IMG/VR virus record: IMGVR_UViG_3300032213_000172
Coordinates: 1 to 28,995 of that record
Length of the DNA stretch: 28,995 nucleotides
Reading direction: 5' to 3' (one strand)
Source: a virus
Below the pieces are notes generated by a model. It saw only the letters and a list, made by a program, of their open reading frames with translations, ran no database searches and was not told the origin of the DNA. Below are positions 1 through 6,554 of the stretch, piece after piece (the first letter of the stretch is position 1; the number at the start of each line of letters is the position of its first letter). Both the position numbers and the translations under genes were made by a program.

Positions 1-95
1 AAGAAAAAGTATAACTTAAAAACAAATAAAAATGGAACAATTAAATTTAAAATTACCAATTAAAATTACACCAACAGATAATAATGGCTATGTAA
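1..95. repeat. Direct terminal repeat, left copy (circle junction)
   Basis: Bases 1-95 are identical to bases 28901-28995, read by eye over the full length. The repeat includes the first 64 bases of the gene at 32-229, so the gene is present whole on the left and cut on the right. This is what a circular or circularly permuted molecule gives when an assembler leaves an overlap. A true short terminal redundancy is possible but less likely, because the repeat starts and ends at no recognisable site. Seen directly; the circularity is an inference. Confidence 0.95.
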
Positions 96-229
96 TTAAA
101 GATTCAGAAGAATCAGAATACTTTTTTTATACAGATAAAGAAAGTGGAAAATTAATCTATGATGGGTGTTGTGTAACAGTTGAGAATAAAGAAATTGTAT
201 TTGAACATATTAAACAACAAGAACAATGA
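32..229 (+). CDS. Small hypothetical protein (65 aa)
   Basis: An open frame of 65 codons preceded by an A-rich leader (aaacaaataaaa before the ATG), a pattern also seen before the gene at 28419. The product begins MEQLNLKLPIKIT, is acidic in the middle and has no membrane segment or motif that I recognise. Its stop overlaps the next start by four bases (ATGA at 226-229), so it is translationally linked to that gene. On the circle it lies in the same operon as the small genes 26888-28876. Function unknown. Confidence 0.75.
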   Translation: MEQLNLKLPIKITPTDNNGYVIKDSEESEYFFYTDKESGKLIYDGCCVTVENKEIVFEHIKQQEQ

Positions 230-507
230 AAACATATAGAAAAATAGCAACTGTACAAGCTAAAATATTTGAACAAGGAGATGAAGATGGCTTTGTACAT
301 CCTGAAGGAATAGTAGGAGCAATGGAAGATGCAAAATATAATATTAATCCTATACTATCTCCATTTATAAAAACTTTAGAAAATACACATCACACAGGAG
401 AATTTGGTAAAAACTATTTATGTGTGGGTATTGATGGAGAAAAATGGCTAGTAGAAAAATCAATCTTTGAAAGAACTTACAAATTAGTTAACTATAAAAA
501 AGAATAA
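226..507 (+). CDS. Small phage protein, PGDYG-like C-terminal motif (93 aa)
   Basis: The start overlaps the upstream stop by four bases. The product begins MKTYRKIATVQAKIFEQGDE and near its end has YLCVGIDGEKWLVEKSIFERTY. That resembles the tail of the small PGDYG-type phage proteins, in which a GDYL/YLC turn is followed by a V-G-x-D-G-E strand and an IFExTY helix. The match was made from memory of the pattern, so the family assignment is tentative. The biochemical role of this family is not established. It is part of the early small-gene operon. Confidence 0.7.
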   Translation: MKTYRKIATVQAKIFEQGDEDGFVHPEGIVGAMEDAKYNINPILSPFIKTLENTHHTGEFGKNYLCVGIDGEKWLVEKSIFERTYKLVNYKKE

Positions 508-508
508 T

Positions 509-718
509 ATGAAAAAGACAGCAGTAGAATGGTTAGTTGAACAACTAATGCCAAAAGTATTAACAGCAGAACAATATTATCATATTGAAAAAGCTAAAGA
601 GATGGAGAAAGAGCAAATAACATATTGTTATGATTTTGTTTCATCAAAAATATGCACACAATGTGATGATTTTAAGACAGGTGATGAATACTACAATGAA
701 ACCTTTAAATCAGAATAA
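509..718 (+). CDS. MKxTAVEWL-family small protein, copy 1 (69 aa)
   Basis: The product begins MKKTAVEWLVEQLMPK, has a central helix AKEMEKEQI, and ends DEYYNETFKSE. The same three blocks, in the same order, are found in the next gene (720-929), so the two are tandem paralogues. This short protein type recurs in Bacteroidota phage genomes as far as I know the family, and its function is unknown. Copy 1 carries a CTQCDD segment that copy 2 lacks. It starts two bases after the upstream stop. Confidence 0.8.
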   Translation: MKKTAVEWLVEQLMPKVLTAEQYYHIEKAKEMEKEQITYCYDFVSSKICTQCDDFKTGDEYYNETFKSE

Positions 719-719
719 G

Positions 720-929
720 ATGAAACAAACAGCAGTAGAATGGTTAATGGATGAAATTGCAGAAAAATATAATTTTAGATTTGCAATTTATTATGGTCAA
801 GAAATTCAACAAGCCAAAGAAATGGAGAAAGAGCAAATTAAAAATGCTTGGTTAAATTCATTAACTAAAGGTGATTTTAATTCAGCAGATGAATACTATA
901 ATTATTTATATAAAAACTCAGAACAATGA
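720..929 (+). CDS. MKxTAVEWL-family small protein, copy 2 (69 aa)
   Basis: The product begins MKQTAVEWLMDEIAEKYN, has AKEMEKEQIKNAW in the middle and ends DEYYNYLYKNSEQ, matching copy 1 at all three blocks. A longer in-frame reading from 630 is possible but would overlap copy 1 by 89 bases; the ATG at 720 lies two bases after that stop and gives the family N-terminus, so I chose it. The stop overlaps the start of the DnaA-like gene (ATGA, 926-929). Function unknown. Confidence 0.8.
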   Translation: MKQTAVEWLMDEIAEKYNFRFAIYYGQEIQQAKEMEKEQIKNAWLNSLTKGDFNSADEYYNYLYKNSEQ

Positions 930-1333
930 ACGAAGTAAAATTTTTAAAAGAACAGATCACAAAGTATCAACTAGCTACTAACTCTAGAAATAGAGCCTAT
1001 GTCTATAAGAGATACTATGTAATGTACAGGCTGAACAAATGTAAGCTCACACTTAGTGAAATAGGTAGGCTTATGAATAGACATCATGCTACTGTTATAC
1101 ATGGCATCAAAATGCACAGGAGATGGACCAGGATGCAGGATAAAGTATATCTTCATGAGATAGAGCCATTAGTTGAGGCTGCTGTTAATGATAATTATGA
1201 GGATAAGTACAAAGTTTCGGCAATAGAGCATTTCAATTACATCAATGTAAGGATTCAAATGCCTTGGGATTATGATAAGGTCAATAAATTTAAAGATTAT
1301 ATGACAGCTAAAGAACTAGCTGAAATAATTTAA
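926..1333 (+). CDS. DnaA domain IV-like DNA-binding protein, putative replication initiator
   Basis: A 135-aa protein whose central part (residues about 20-75) resembles the C-terminal DNA-binding domain of DnaA. LTLSEIGRLMNRHHATVIHG (41-60) lines up with the E. coli segment containing the GRDHTTVLHA signature. Arg52, His54, Thr56 and His59 are kept, while the usual Asp and first Thr are His53 and Ala55. There is no AAA+ ATPase domain, so it cannot act as a full DnaA. It may bind CACA-type boxes and recruit host DnaA or the phage helicase. It is the last gene before a terminator, and the next 250 bp carry eight CACA iterons, which fits an initiator beside its origin. The domain call is fairly secure; the role is inferred. 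Confidence 0.75.
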   Translation: MNEVKFLKEQITKYQLATNSRNRAYVYKRYYVMYRLNKCKLTLSEIGRLMNRHHATVIHGIKMHRRWTRMQDKVYLHEIEPLVEAAVNDNYEDKYKVSAIEHFNYINVRIQMPWDYDKVNKFKDYMTAKELAEII

Positions 1334-1352
1334 GCCCTTAGGGGCTTTTTTT
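1332..1352 (+). terminator. Rho-independent terminator after the DnaA-like gene
   Basis: AAGCCC (1332-1337) pairs with GGGCTT (1342-1347) across a TTAG loop, followed directly by a run of T to 1352. The stem begins inside the stop codon. It closes the early operon that begins near 26825 and runs through the circle junction. Confidence 0.8.
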
Positions 1353-1605
1353 GTGCAATGTTAAAATGGTCCTTACAACTTTGCACAAAAGATTGCACAT
1401 AAAATAACATTGATTATCAGTATTTTAGATTGATTTGTGCAAAGTTTTGAGAAAAAGCCCCTACCCTATATATACTATAAGACCAGGATGAAAAAAAAAA
1501 GTAAAAAAAAAGACCAACTTTGCACAAAGCCTTGGTACTGCTAACTTTTGGGTGTGCAAAGTCTGTGCAAAGTTGTATGTTGATAAAAAAAGATTGCACA
1601 CTTTG
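1350..1605. other. Putative replication origin: CACA iterons plus A-tracts
   Basis: Eight copies of a TTGCACA-type box lie in about 250 gene-free bases. Plus orientation: ACTTTGCACAAA at 1378-1389 and 1517-1528, and GATTGCACA with its core at 1392-1399 and 1593-1600. Minus orientation: 1352-1357, TTTGTGCAAAGT at 1434-1445, and TGTGCAAAGT at 1553-1562 and 1564-1573, the last two spaced 11 bp, about one helical turn. The box CTTTGCACA fits the DnaA box TTATNCACA at most positions and keeps the CACA end. Between the groups are two A-tracts (1491-1500, 1503-1511). The gene just upstream encodes a DnaA domain IV-like protein and the next one downstream a primase-helicase. Origin function is inferred. 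Confidence 0.65.
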
Positions 1606-1634
1606 TAAAGTATTAATAATTATTATTACATTTG
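1602..1634 (+). promoter_or_regulatory. Host-type promoter before leader RNA and primase-helicase gene
   Basis: TTTG at 1602-1605 and TACATTTG at 1627-1634 fit the Bacteroidota consensus (TTTG, then about 19-21 nt, then TANNTTTG), here with 21 nt between them. The predicted transcript starts near 1641 and would begin with the structured leader at 1643-1729. The last CACA iteron (1593-1600) abuts the upstream element, so a protein bound there could repress transcription. Confidence 0.6.
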
Positions 1635-1642
1635 TAAAAATT

Positions 1643-1729
1643 GAACAGCCAAATGACAAAGACTTTAATCTTAGAGAGTATAAATCCCCCTATCAACTTG
1701 GCTGTTCGCTTAGGGGGACTCTCTTTTTT
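1643..1729 (+). ncRNA. Structured leader RNA: terminator hairpin with possible pseudoknot
   Basis: AGAGAGT (1673-1679) and CCCCCTA (1686-1692) pair with TAGGGGG (1711-1717) and ACTCTCT (1718-1724). This gives a 14-bp stem with one six-base bulge, followed by T's to 1729, which looks like an intrinsic terminator. The hairpin loop contains TTGGCTGTTC (1698-1707), a perfect complement of GAACAGCCAA (1643-1652) at the predicted 5' end. The two helices interleave, so they form a pseudoknot or compete. The primase-helicase start codon is only 10 bases further on. It may be an attenuator controlling that gene or a short independent RNA. The pairings are seen; the function is inferred. Confidence 0.6.
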
Positions 1730-1738
1730 ATATAAATT

Positions 1739-4078
1739 ATGAATCTAATAGATGTAGCTAATGAATTAATAGCAGAGGGATTGAATCCTCTACCACTTTG
1801 GAACAGCAAAGCTCCAATGCTTGAGGCAGGTCATAATTTTTTATATGAAACTATTACAGATGTAGATAGTAGATTCTTAAAAGCTGAGAAAATAGGGATA
1901 GCCTGTGGATTAGTTAGTGAATTTTACTGCATTGACTTTGACTGCCATAATGGTGAGCCTATTAAAGATACATTTGATGACTTTATTAGTGTGCCATCCA
2001 TTAAGATGCTGATTAAAGATGGGATGCTATCCTCTTATACTACAGCAGGAGGTGGCTATCATGTTTATTTTAGATCAAAAGAGAAGTTTAATGGTAGAGT
2101 ATTTGCTAAATATCCTACAGGAGCTACAATGGTAGAGATGAGAGGCAATGGACAGTACTGTGCCTGCTATCCATCTAGTGGATATAGTCATATCGGTGGT
2201 GAGGAGTACATAAAGCTGAGCTATTTTGATGATGATATTAATAATGTCTTTGATTTAATCACATCTTATAATCAGCATCACACTATTAGTCTACCTCACA
2301 AAGATACATCTGATAGAAAGTGGGCAGAGACCTGGAAAGATACTACTCCTGATGGTAAATATAACCTTGAGAATGGAGATGAGGCTAAGGAGCTGCTTAA
2401 GGGGATAGGATGGCAGTTCTGCAATAAGAGAAAGGATGGCTCAGAGTATTGGACTAGACCTAACAAAGATATAAAAGATGGATTCTCAGCTACTTTTGGC
2501 TTTCAAAATAATATGTTCTATATATTTAGTGAAGATGGAGGAGCTATAAAGCCATTTGAATCTAAGCAATCTTATTCACCATTTAATATCTATACTTTAG
2601 TCAAGCATAATGGAGATTGGAATGCTGCTAAAGAGGCATTAAAAAAGAAATTTAAGATGGTAGATGATGACTTTTGGTCCACTACTCAGAATGGAGCTTA
2701 CAATCTTAACAACTTTAAGTTCAAAACATTCCTAGATAACAATGATTTCTTTAAGCATTCACCTGAAAAAAATGGCACATTTCAAATGATTAAGAAAGAG
2801 GGTATATTTTTAAATGAGGTATATGAGAAAGATGTTAAAGACTTTGTATTAGATTACATCACATCTAATGATAAGCCTGAGGGAGTTTATAACCTGATGA
2901 GTGGCAATCTTAAGTTCTTTAAGAGAGAATTTCTAGGGATATTGACTAGTAAGAATGTAAGTCTATTGAAAGATGACAAAGATAGTGCATATCTATTCTA
3001 TACTAATTGCATAGTAAAGGTATCTAAGGATAAAAAAGAGGTACTATCTTATGCTGATATGGATCTATCTATTTGGAGAGACCAGGTCATCAATAGAGAC
3101 TTTAAGAAAACAGATCACCACAAGTCAGAATTTAGAACTTTCATTTGGAACATAGCAGGTAAAGATAAAAGTAAGTACAAAGCATTCCAAACTGTAATCG
3201 GATACCTCCTGCATAGCTATAAGGATAGGAGTAATAACAAAGCTATCATCTTTAATGATGAGGCTATCTCTGATGTGCCTAATGGTAGAAGTGGAAAGGG
3301 CTTATTTTGGAATGCAATGGGACATCTTAAGAAAGTGCAGAGCTTAGATGGTAAGTTGTTTGACTTTCAAAATAAATTCCCTTACCAAAATGTCTCTACT
3401 GATTGTCAGATATTAGTATTTGATGATGTTAAAAAGAAATTTAACTTTGAGAGCTTATTTAGTGTGATTACTGAGGGTATTACTATTGAATACAAAGGTA
3501 AGGATTCTATTAAACTAGATGTAACTAACAGCCCTAAGATTATCATTACTACCAACTATACTATCTCAGGCAATGGTGCATCTTTCAATGCTAGAAAGTA
3601 TGAGGTAGAGATGGCTAAGACATTCAATGATAAGTTCACTCCTGTAGATCTATTTGGTCATGAGCTGTTCGTTGATTGGGATGATGACCAATGGGCAGCC
3701 TTTGACAATTACTGCCAGGAATGCATACAAATATATCTTAATGTAGGTCTTATAGAGATGCCTACTATCAATCTAAATTTTAGAAAGATATTAGATGAGA
3801 TTAGCAGTGAGATGTACTATTTCTTTGAGGATCTAAAAGAGGATACTTACTACTCAGTAAAAGAACAGTTATACGATTCATTCTGCAATGCATTCCCTGA
3901 TAAAAAGAACTATATAACACAGAACAGCATCACAATTAACTTTAAAAAGTACTGCGAATACAAAGGATATATCTGCTCTACCAATAGGAATGGAGGCAGT
4001 ACTAGATTGTCATTTGTACAGGAGGTAAAAGAGCTAGATATATGGGATGAATTAACAATTAAAGCTATGAATATATGA
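1739..4078 (+). CDS. Primase-polymerase / SF3-type helicase fusion (779 aa)
   Basis: The N-terminal part is a primase-polymerase (Prim-Pol, AEP superfamily): catalytic DxD at Asp66/Asp68 (FYCIDFDCHN), the GGGYH segment with His108, and the MVEMRGNGQY strand with Arg135. The C-terminal part is a D5/SF3-like helicase: Walker A NGRSGKG near residue 515, Walker B ILVFDD near 560, and motif C IIITTN near 602. Such fusions prime and unwind DNA at phage origins. The gene starts 10 bases after the structured leader RNA, beside the putative origin. Its stop overlaps the nuclease gene by four bases. The residues between about 180 and 460 show no motif I recognise. Family is clear; exact substrate preference is not. 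Confidence 0.9.
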   Translation: MNLIDVANELIAEGLNPLPLWNSKAPMLEAGHNFLYETITDVDSRFLKAEKIGIACGLVSEFYCIDFDCHNGEPIKDTFDDFISVPSIKMLIKDGMLSSYTTAGGGYHVYFRSKEKFNGRVFAKYPTGATMVEMRGNGQYCACYPSSGYSHIGGEEYIKLSYFDDDINNVFDLITSYNQHHTISLPHKDTSDRKWAETWKDTTPDGKYNLENGDEAKELLKGIGWQFCNKRKDGSEYWTRPNKDIKDGFSATFGFQNNMFYIFSEDGGAIKPFESKQSYSPFNIYTLVKHNGDWNAAKEALKKKFKMVDDDFWSTTQNGAYNLNNFKFKTFLDNNDFFKHSPEKNGTFQMIKKEGIFLNEVYEKDVKDFVLDYITSNDKPEGVYNLMSGNLKFFKREFLGILTSKNVSLLKDDKDSAYLFYTNCIVKVSKDKKEVLSYADMDLSIWRDQVINRDFKKTDHHKSEFRTFIWNIAGKDKSKYKAFQTVIGYLLHSYKDRSNNKAIIFNDEAISDVPNGRSGKGLFWNAMGHLKKVQSLDGKLFDFQNKFPYQNVSTDCQILVFDDVKKKFNFESLFSVITEGITIEYKGKDSIKLDVTNSPKIIITTNYTISGNGASFNARKYEVEMAKTFNDKFTPVDLFGHELFVDWDDDQWAAFDNYCQECIQIYLNVGLIEMPTINLNFRKILDEISSEMYYFFEDLKEDTYYSVKEQLYDSFCNAFPDKKNYITQNSITINFKKYCEYKGYICSTNRNGGSTRLSFVQEVKELDIWDELTIKAMNI

Positions 4079-4539
4079 CCAAAGAAAACAAGCAACTACT
4101 CAAAGCCCTAGAGATTAACTACCTCACACTTAAGCACCCTACCATGCCCTACATTACGGCATCAGATTGGAATGATAACTCTGCCAATGCTCTCACTAAA
4201 TGTATCATTCACTTTCTAACCTATTCAGGCTATCAAGCTGAAAGGATTAATACAATGGGTGTATATAGAGAGGGTAAGAAGATACAGGTAGGTGAGAATA
4301 GTAGACAGCTCAAAGGCACATGGACTCCTAGCACTTCCACTAAAGGCTCAGCTGATATATCTGCCACCATTAGAGGTAGATCAGTGAAGATTGAGGTGAA
4401 GTATGGTAAGGATAGGCAGTCAGAAGTGCAGAAGAGGTATCAGCAAAGCATAGAGCAGGCAGGGGGTACATACTTTATTGCAAGAAATTTTGATGAATTT
4501 ATGATATTTTATTGTAAATTCCTTGCAGATATAAAATAA
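4075..4539 (+). CDS. VRR-NUC / PD-(D/E)XK nuclease-like protein
   Basis: A 154-aa protein with a nuclease core near its C-terminus: KGSADI with Asp94, then VKIEVKYGKDRQSEVQ with Glu107 and Lys109 as the E-x-K pair and Gln119 on the following helix. The order D...ExK...Q matches the VRR-NUC branch of the PD-(D/E)XK superfamily, which includes structure-specific nucleases and Holliday junction resolvases. The start overlaps the helicase stop (ATGA), and it ends just before a promoter. It probably processes branched replication or recombination intermediates, by analogy. Confidence 0.8.
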   Translation: MTKENKQLLKALEINYLTLKHPTMPYITASDWNDNSANALTKCIIHFLTYSGYQAERINTMGVYREGKKIQVGENSRQLKGTWTPSTSTKGSADISATIRGRSVKIEVKYGKDRQSEVQKRYQQSIEQAGGTYFIARNFDEFMIFYCKFLADIK

Positions 4540-4552
4540 TTGATTATCTTTG
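4523..4552 (+). promoter_or_regulatory. Host-type promoter before the recombination operon
   Basis: TTG (4523-4525) and TATCTTTG (4545-4552) are separated by 19 nt, an exact fit to the Bacteroidota -33/-7 pattern. The sequence is very similar to the promoter at 26825-26854: both read TTGCAG, then TATAAAA, then end in TATCTTTG at the same distance. The predicted start is near 4559, giving a leader of about 18 nt ending tacacATG. Confidence 0.75.
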
Positions 4553-4576
4553 TTGAAATAATTTAAATTTATACAC

Positions 4577-5116
4577 ATGGAAACAAAAACAAAAGCTGTA
4601 TCACCAGCACCTGTACTAACTCTGCATCAGAAGCTCCACAAAGCTAAGCAGTCAATCGGCAAAGTAGCTAAGAATGCTACCAATCCCCACTTTAAAAAGT
4701 CATACTCTGACATTAATGCCATCACTGAGGCAGTAGAGCCTATCTTATTAGAGAATGGTCTACTATTATTACAGCCTATTCAAGGCAATTCAGTATGTAC
4801 TCAAATTATCTGTATAGATTCTAATGAGTCTATAGAGTCATGTATGGAATTACCTGCAGGACTTAATCCTCAGCAAGTAGGATCTGCAGTTACTTACTAT
4901 CGTAGATATACTTTGAGCAGTATCTTATGCCTACAGTCAGTAGATGATGATGCAAATCTAGCAAGTGTACCTGTTAAGGCAGTTAAGCCTGGACTATCTA
5001 AGGAAAGATTTGAGGAGGCACTTGTATCTATTCAAGATGGTAAGTTTACTATCCCTAAGCTAAGAGAGACCTTTGAGCTTACAGATTTACAACTTAAAGC
5101 ACTTATGTTACTATGA
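4577..5116 (+). CDS. erf: ERF-family single-strand annealing protein
   Basis: The 179-aa product carries the ERF hallmarks in order: NPHFKKSYSDINAI (about 37-50), EPILLENGLLLLQP (about 54-67), and the signature NPQQVGSAVTYYRRYTLSSI followed by the acidic DDDAN. ERF proteins anneal complementary single strands in phage recombination. The next gene, overlapping by four bases (ATGA at 5113), encodes a PD-(D/E)XK exonuclease, so the two make a classic exonuclease-annealase pair. It is transcribed from the promoter at 4523-4552. Confidence 0.9.
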   Translation: METKTKAVSPAPVLTLHQKLHKAKQSIGKVAKNATNPHFKKSYSDINAITEAVEPILLENGLLLLQPIQGNSVCTQIICIDSNESIESCMELPAGLNPQQVGSAVTYYRRYTLSSILCLQSVDDDANLASVPVKAVKPGLSKERFEEALVSIQDGKFTIPKLRETFELTDLQLKALMLL

Positions 5117-5733
5117 AATGGCATCCATCTTCACTCGGAAAATTAATGATAGAATCTCGGACTAAGTCTGAGGTGCTATCTGAAACTACTAAGACCTACA
5201 TTAGAGCTGTAGCTAAACAAGATTTCTACGGTTACAATGTAGATCTGAATAATAAGTACATTAATAAGGGAAATCTACAGGAGAATGATTCTATAGCTCT
5301 ATTCAACTCAGTAATGTTCAGCAACTACTCTAAGAATACTGAGAGACTAAACAACGAATGGCTCACAGGAGAGGCTGATATAGTACTAGATGATCAAATA
5401 GTAGACATTAAGACATCATGGTCCTTAGAAACGTTCCCTGCTACCTCAGAAGAGGGTATAAATAAACTGTACGAATGGCAGCTAAGAGCTTACATGATGC
5501 TATATGATAAGAACTATGCTAGTCTAGTCTATTGTATGGTCTCTACACACCCATCTCTACTCAATGAGTGGGAGAACTTATCACTCCATCAGGTAGATCA
5601 CATAGCTCCTGAGAAGAGAATCACTACTCTACTCTTTACTAGAGACCTGGAGCTTGAGGAGGAGATTAAAGTACGGTTGCATCACTGCACTGAGTACTAT
5701 GTTAAGTATATTAATCAATTAAATAATAAATAA
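5113..5733 (+). CDS. PD-(D/E)XK exonuclease, recombination partner of ERF
   Basis: A 206-aa protein with the nuclease pattern: KGNLQE (Glu57), GEADIVLDDQIVDIKT with Asp89 and the D98-x-K100 pair, and WQLRAYMMLY with Gln123 on the following helix. This arrangement is seen in YqaJ/Cas4/RecB-type phage exonucleases, which resect double-stranded ends to load an annealing protein. The place directly after erf supports that role. The metal-binding acid before Lys is Asp rather than the more usual Glu, which the family tolerates. The exact subfamily cannot be told by eye. Confidence 0.8.
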   Translation: MKWHPSSLGKLMIESRTKSEVLSETTKTYIRAVAKQDFYGYNVDLNNKYINKGNLQENDSIALFNSVMFSNYSKNTERLNNEWLTGEADIVLDDQIVDIKTSWSLETFPATSEEGINKLYEWQLRAYMMLYDKNYASLVYCMVSTHPSLLNEWENLSLHQVDHIAPEKRITTLLFTRDLELEEEIKVRLHHCTEYYVKYINQLNNK

Positions 5734-5734
5734 G

Positions 5735-5911
5735 ATGAGAGATAAATTCTATGAGGCTGCCATGATAGCAGCTATGCAAGCACTAATTCAAAACAATCCT
5801 GGCATCAGCTGTAAATTTGCTGCTAAGAAAGCTCAGGAGTATGCAGAACAGTTAGCACTACTGCAGTATGGTGAGTACAATCCTAATCCATTCCCTACTA
5901 AAGTATTATGA
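5735..5911 (+). CDS. Small hypothetical protein (58 aa)
   Basis: The frame starts one base after the exonuclease stop. It encodes MRDKFYEAAMIAAMQALIQN and continues through ISCKFAAKKAQEYAEQL to end FPTKVL. It is predicted to be two alanine-rich helices with no membrane segment. The phrase MIAAMQALI...A..A...A...A is seen in short proteins beside SSB-like genes in related phages, as far as I recall, but no function is known. Its stop overlaps the next small gene by four bases. Confidence 0.7.
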   Translation: MRDKFYEAAMIAAMQALIQNNPGISCKFAAKKAQEYAEQLALLQYGEYNPNPFPTKVL

Positions 5912-6000
5912 CAGAAAAAACAATGGCAATAATTCTGATGCTGATAATTTATGGATTGATAATACTAGGTATGTATAATTTAATAACAACTATAATATGA
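5908..6000 (+). CDS. Single-span membrane peptide (30 aa)
   Basis: The ATG at 5908 overlaps the upstream stop (ATGA), and its own stop (5998-6000) overlaps the next start at 5997 in the same way, which strongly suggests a real gene in a coupled chain. The product is MTEKTMAIILMLIIYGLIIL followed by ten more residues: nearly all one hydrophobic helix. Role unknown. Confidence 0.55.
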   Translation: MTEKTMAIILMLIIYGLIILGMYNLITTII

Positions 6001-6326
6001 ATGAGTACAAAGTAAAAGGACTTATCAAAGTGATAGGTGATACCGTACAGGTGACTGAGAAATTCTCTAAGAGAGAAGTAGTAATAACAGTAGAGGATGG
6101 CAAATATCCTCAACACATCAGCTTGCAAGCTACAGGAGATAAAACAGCTCTACTAGATGGCTGTAGAGTAGGTGAAGAGGTGGAGGCATCATTCAATCTG
6201 AGAGGTAGAGAATGGCAGGATAAGCATTTCAACTCACTAGAGTTATGGAAAATAGAAGTATTGACTGCAGCTGCAACAACTCCTGCTCATGTACCTGATA
6301 ATCCTGCAGATGATCTCCCTTTCTAA
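5997..6326 (+). CDS. DUF3127-type OB-fold protein with SSB-like acidic tail
   Basis: A 109-aa protein. The N-terminal 90 residues follow the DUF3127 pattern common in Bacteroidota: KVKGLIKVIGDTVQVTEKFSKRE strands, then KYPQHISLQATGDK, GCRVGEEVEASFNLRGREW and LELWKIE. The C-terminus is ADDLPF, the acidic amphipathic tip by which single-strand binding proteins recruit replication partners. In a replication-recombination operon with erf and an exonuclease, a role as the phage SSB is the natural reading. Fold and tip are visible; DNA binding is inferred. Confidence 0.75.
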   Translation: MNEYKVKGLIKVIGDTVQVTEKFSKREVVITVEDGKYPQHISLQATGDKTALLDGCRVGEEVEASFNLRGREWQDKHFNSLELWKIEVLTAAATTPAHVPDNPADDLPF

Positions 6327-6348
6327 AGGACAGAGCCTAAAGGACTTT

Positions 6349-6510
6349 ATGATCAAAGAGACAAAGTCTAAGCTCACCCAAAGATATAAGCTCAGCCATT
6401 ATGCTGAGGATATCGGAGTCTCTTACTGCTCCATTTGGAGATTCACCAATGGTAAGGCTGTCAATGAGCAGTTCTACCTCAAATGGTGGAAAAATTATCT
6501 TAAAAACTAA
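6349..6510 (+). CDS. Small helix-turn-helix protein
   Basis: The 53-aa product includes LSHYAEDIGVSYCSIWRFTN, with the spacing of a lambda-repressor-like helix-turn-helix (A-x-x-x-G-V-S on the turn). I start it at ATG 6349, which is preceded by AAAGGA; an in-frame ATG at 6310 would overlap the upstream gene by 17 bases. It may be a Cro-like regulator. A terminator-like hairpin follows at 6520, so it ends the recombination operon. Confidence 0.6.
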   Translation: MIKETKSKLTQRYKLSHYAEDIGVSYCSIWRFTNGKAVNEQFYLKWWKNYLKN

Positions 6511-6519
6511 TAACTTTAT

Positions 6520-6549
6520 GGCAGTCTTATGGCTGCCTTTGTTATTTTT
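6520..6549 (+). terminator. Probable intrinsic terminator
   Basis: GGCAG (6520-6524) pairs with CTGCC (6533-6537) across an 8-nt loop, followed by TTTGTTATTTTT. The short stem and interrupted T-tract suggest partial termination, which would let some transcripts continue into the terminase region, where no other clear promoter is visible. Confidence 0.5.
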
Positions 6550-6554
6550 GGCAA

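Noticed and set aside
1520-1735. Open frame across the iteron and leader region
   Set aside because: The predicted peptide is low-quality (repeated Cys, Ile and Lys runs) and overlaps iterons, promoter and terminator hairpin, which explain the sequence better.
6543-6550. TATTTTTG before the membrane gene as a host-type promoter
   Set aside because: No TTG is found about 19 nt upstream, it lies in a terminator T-tract, and its start site would fall past the ATG.
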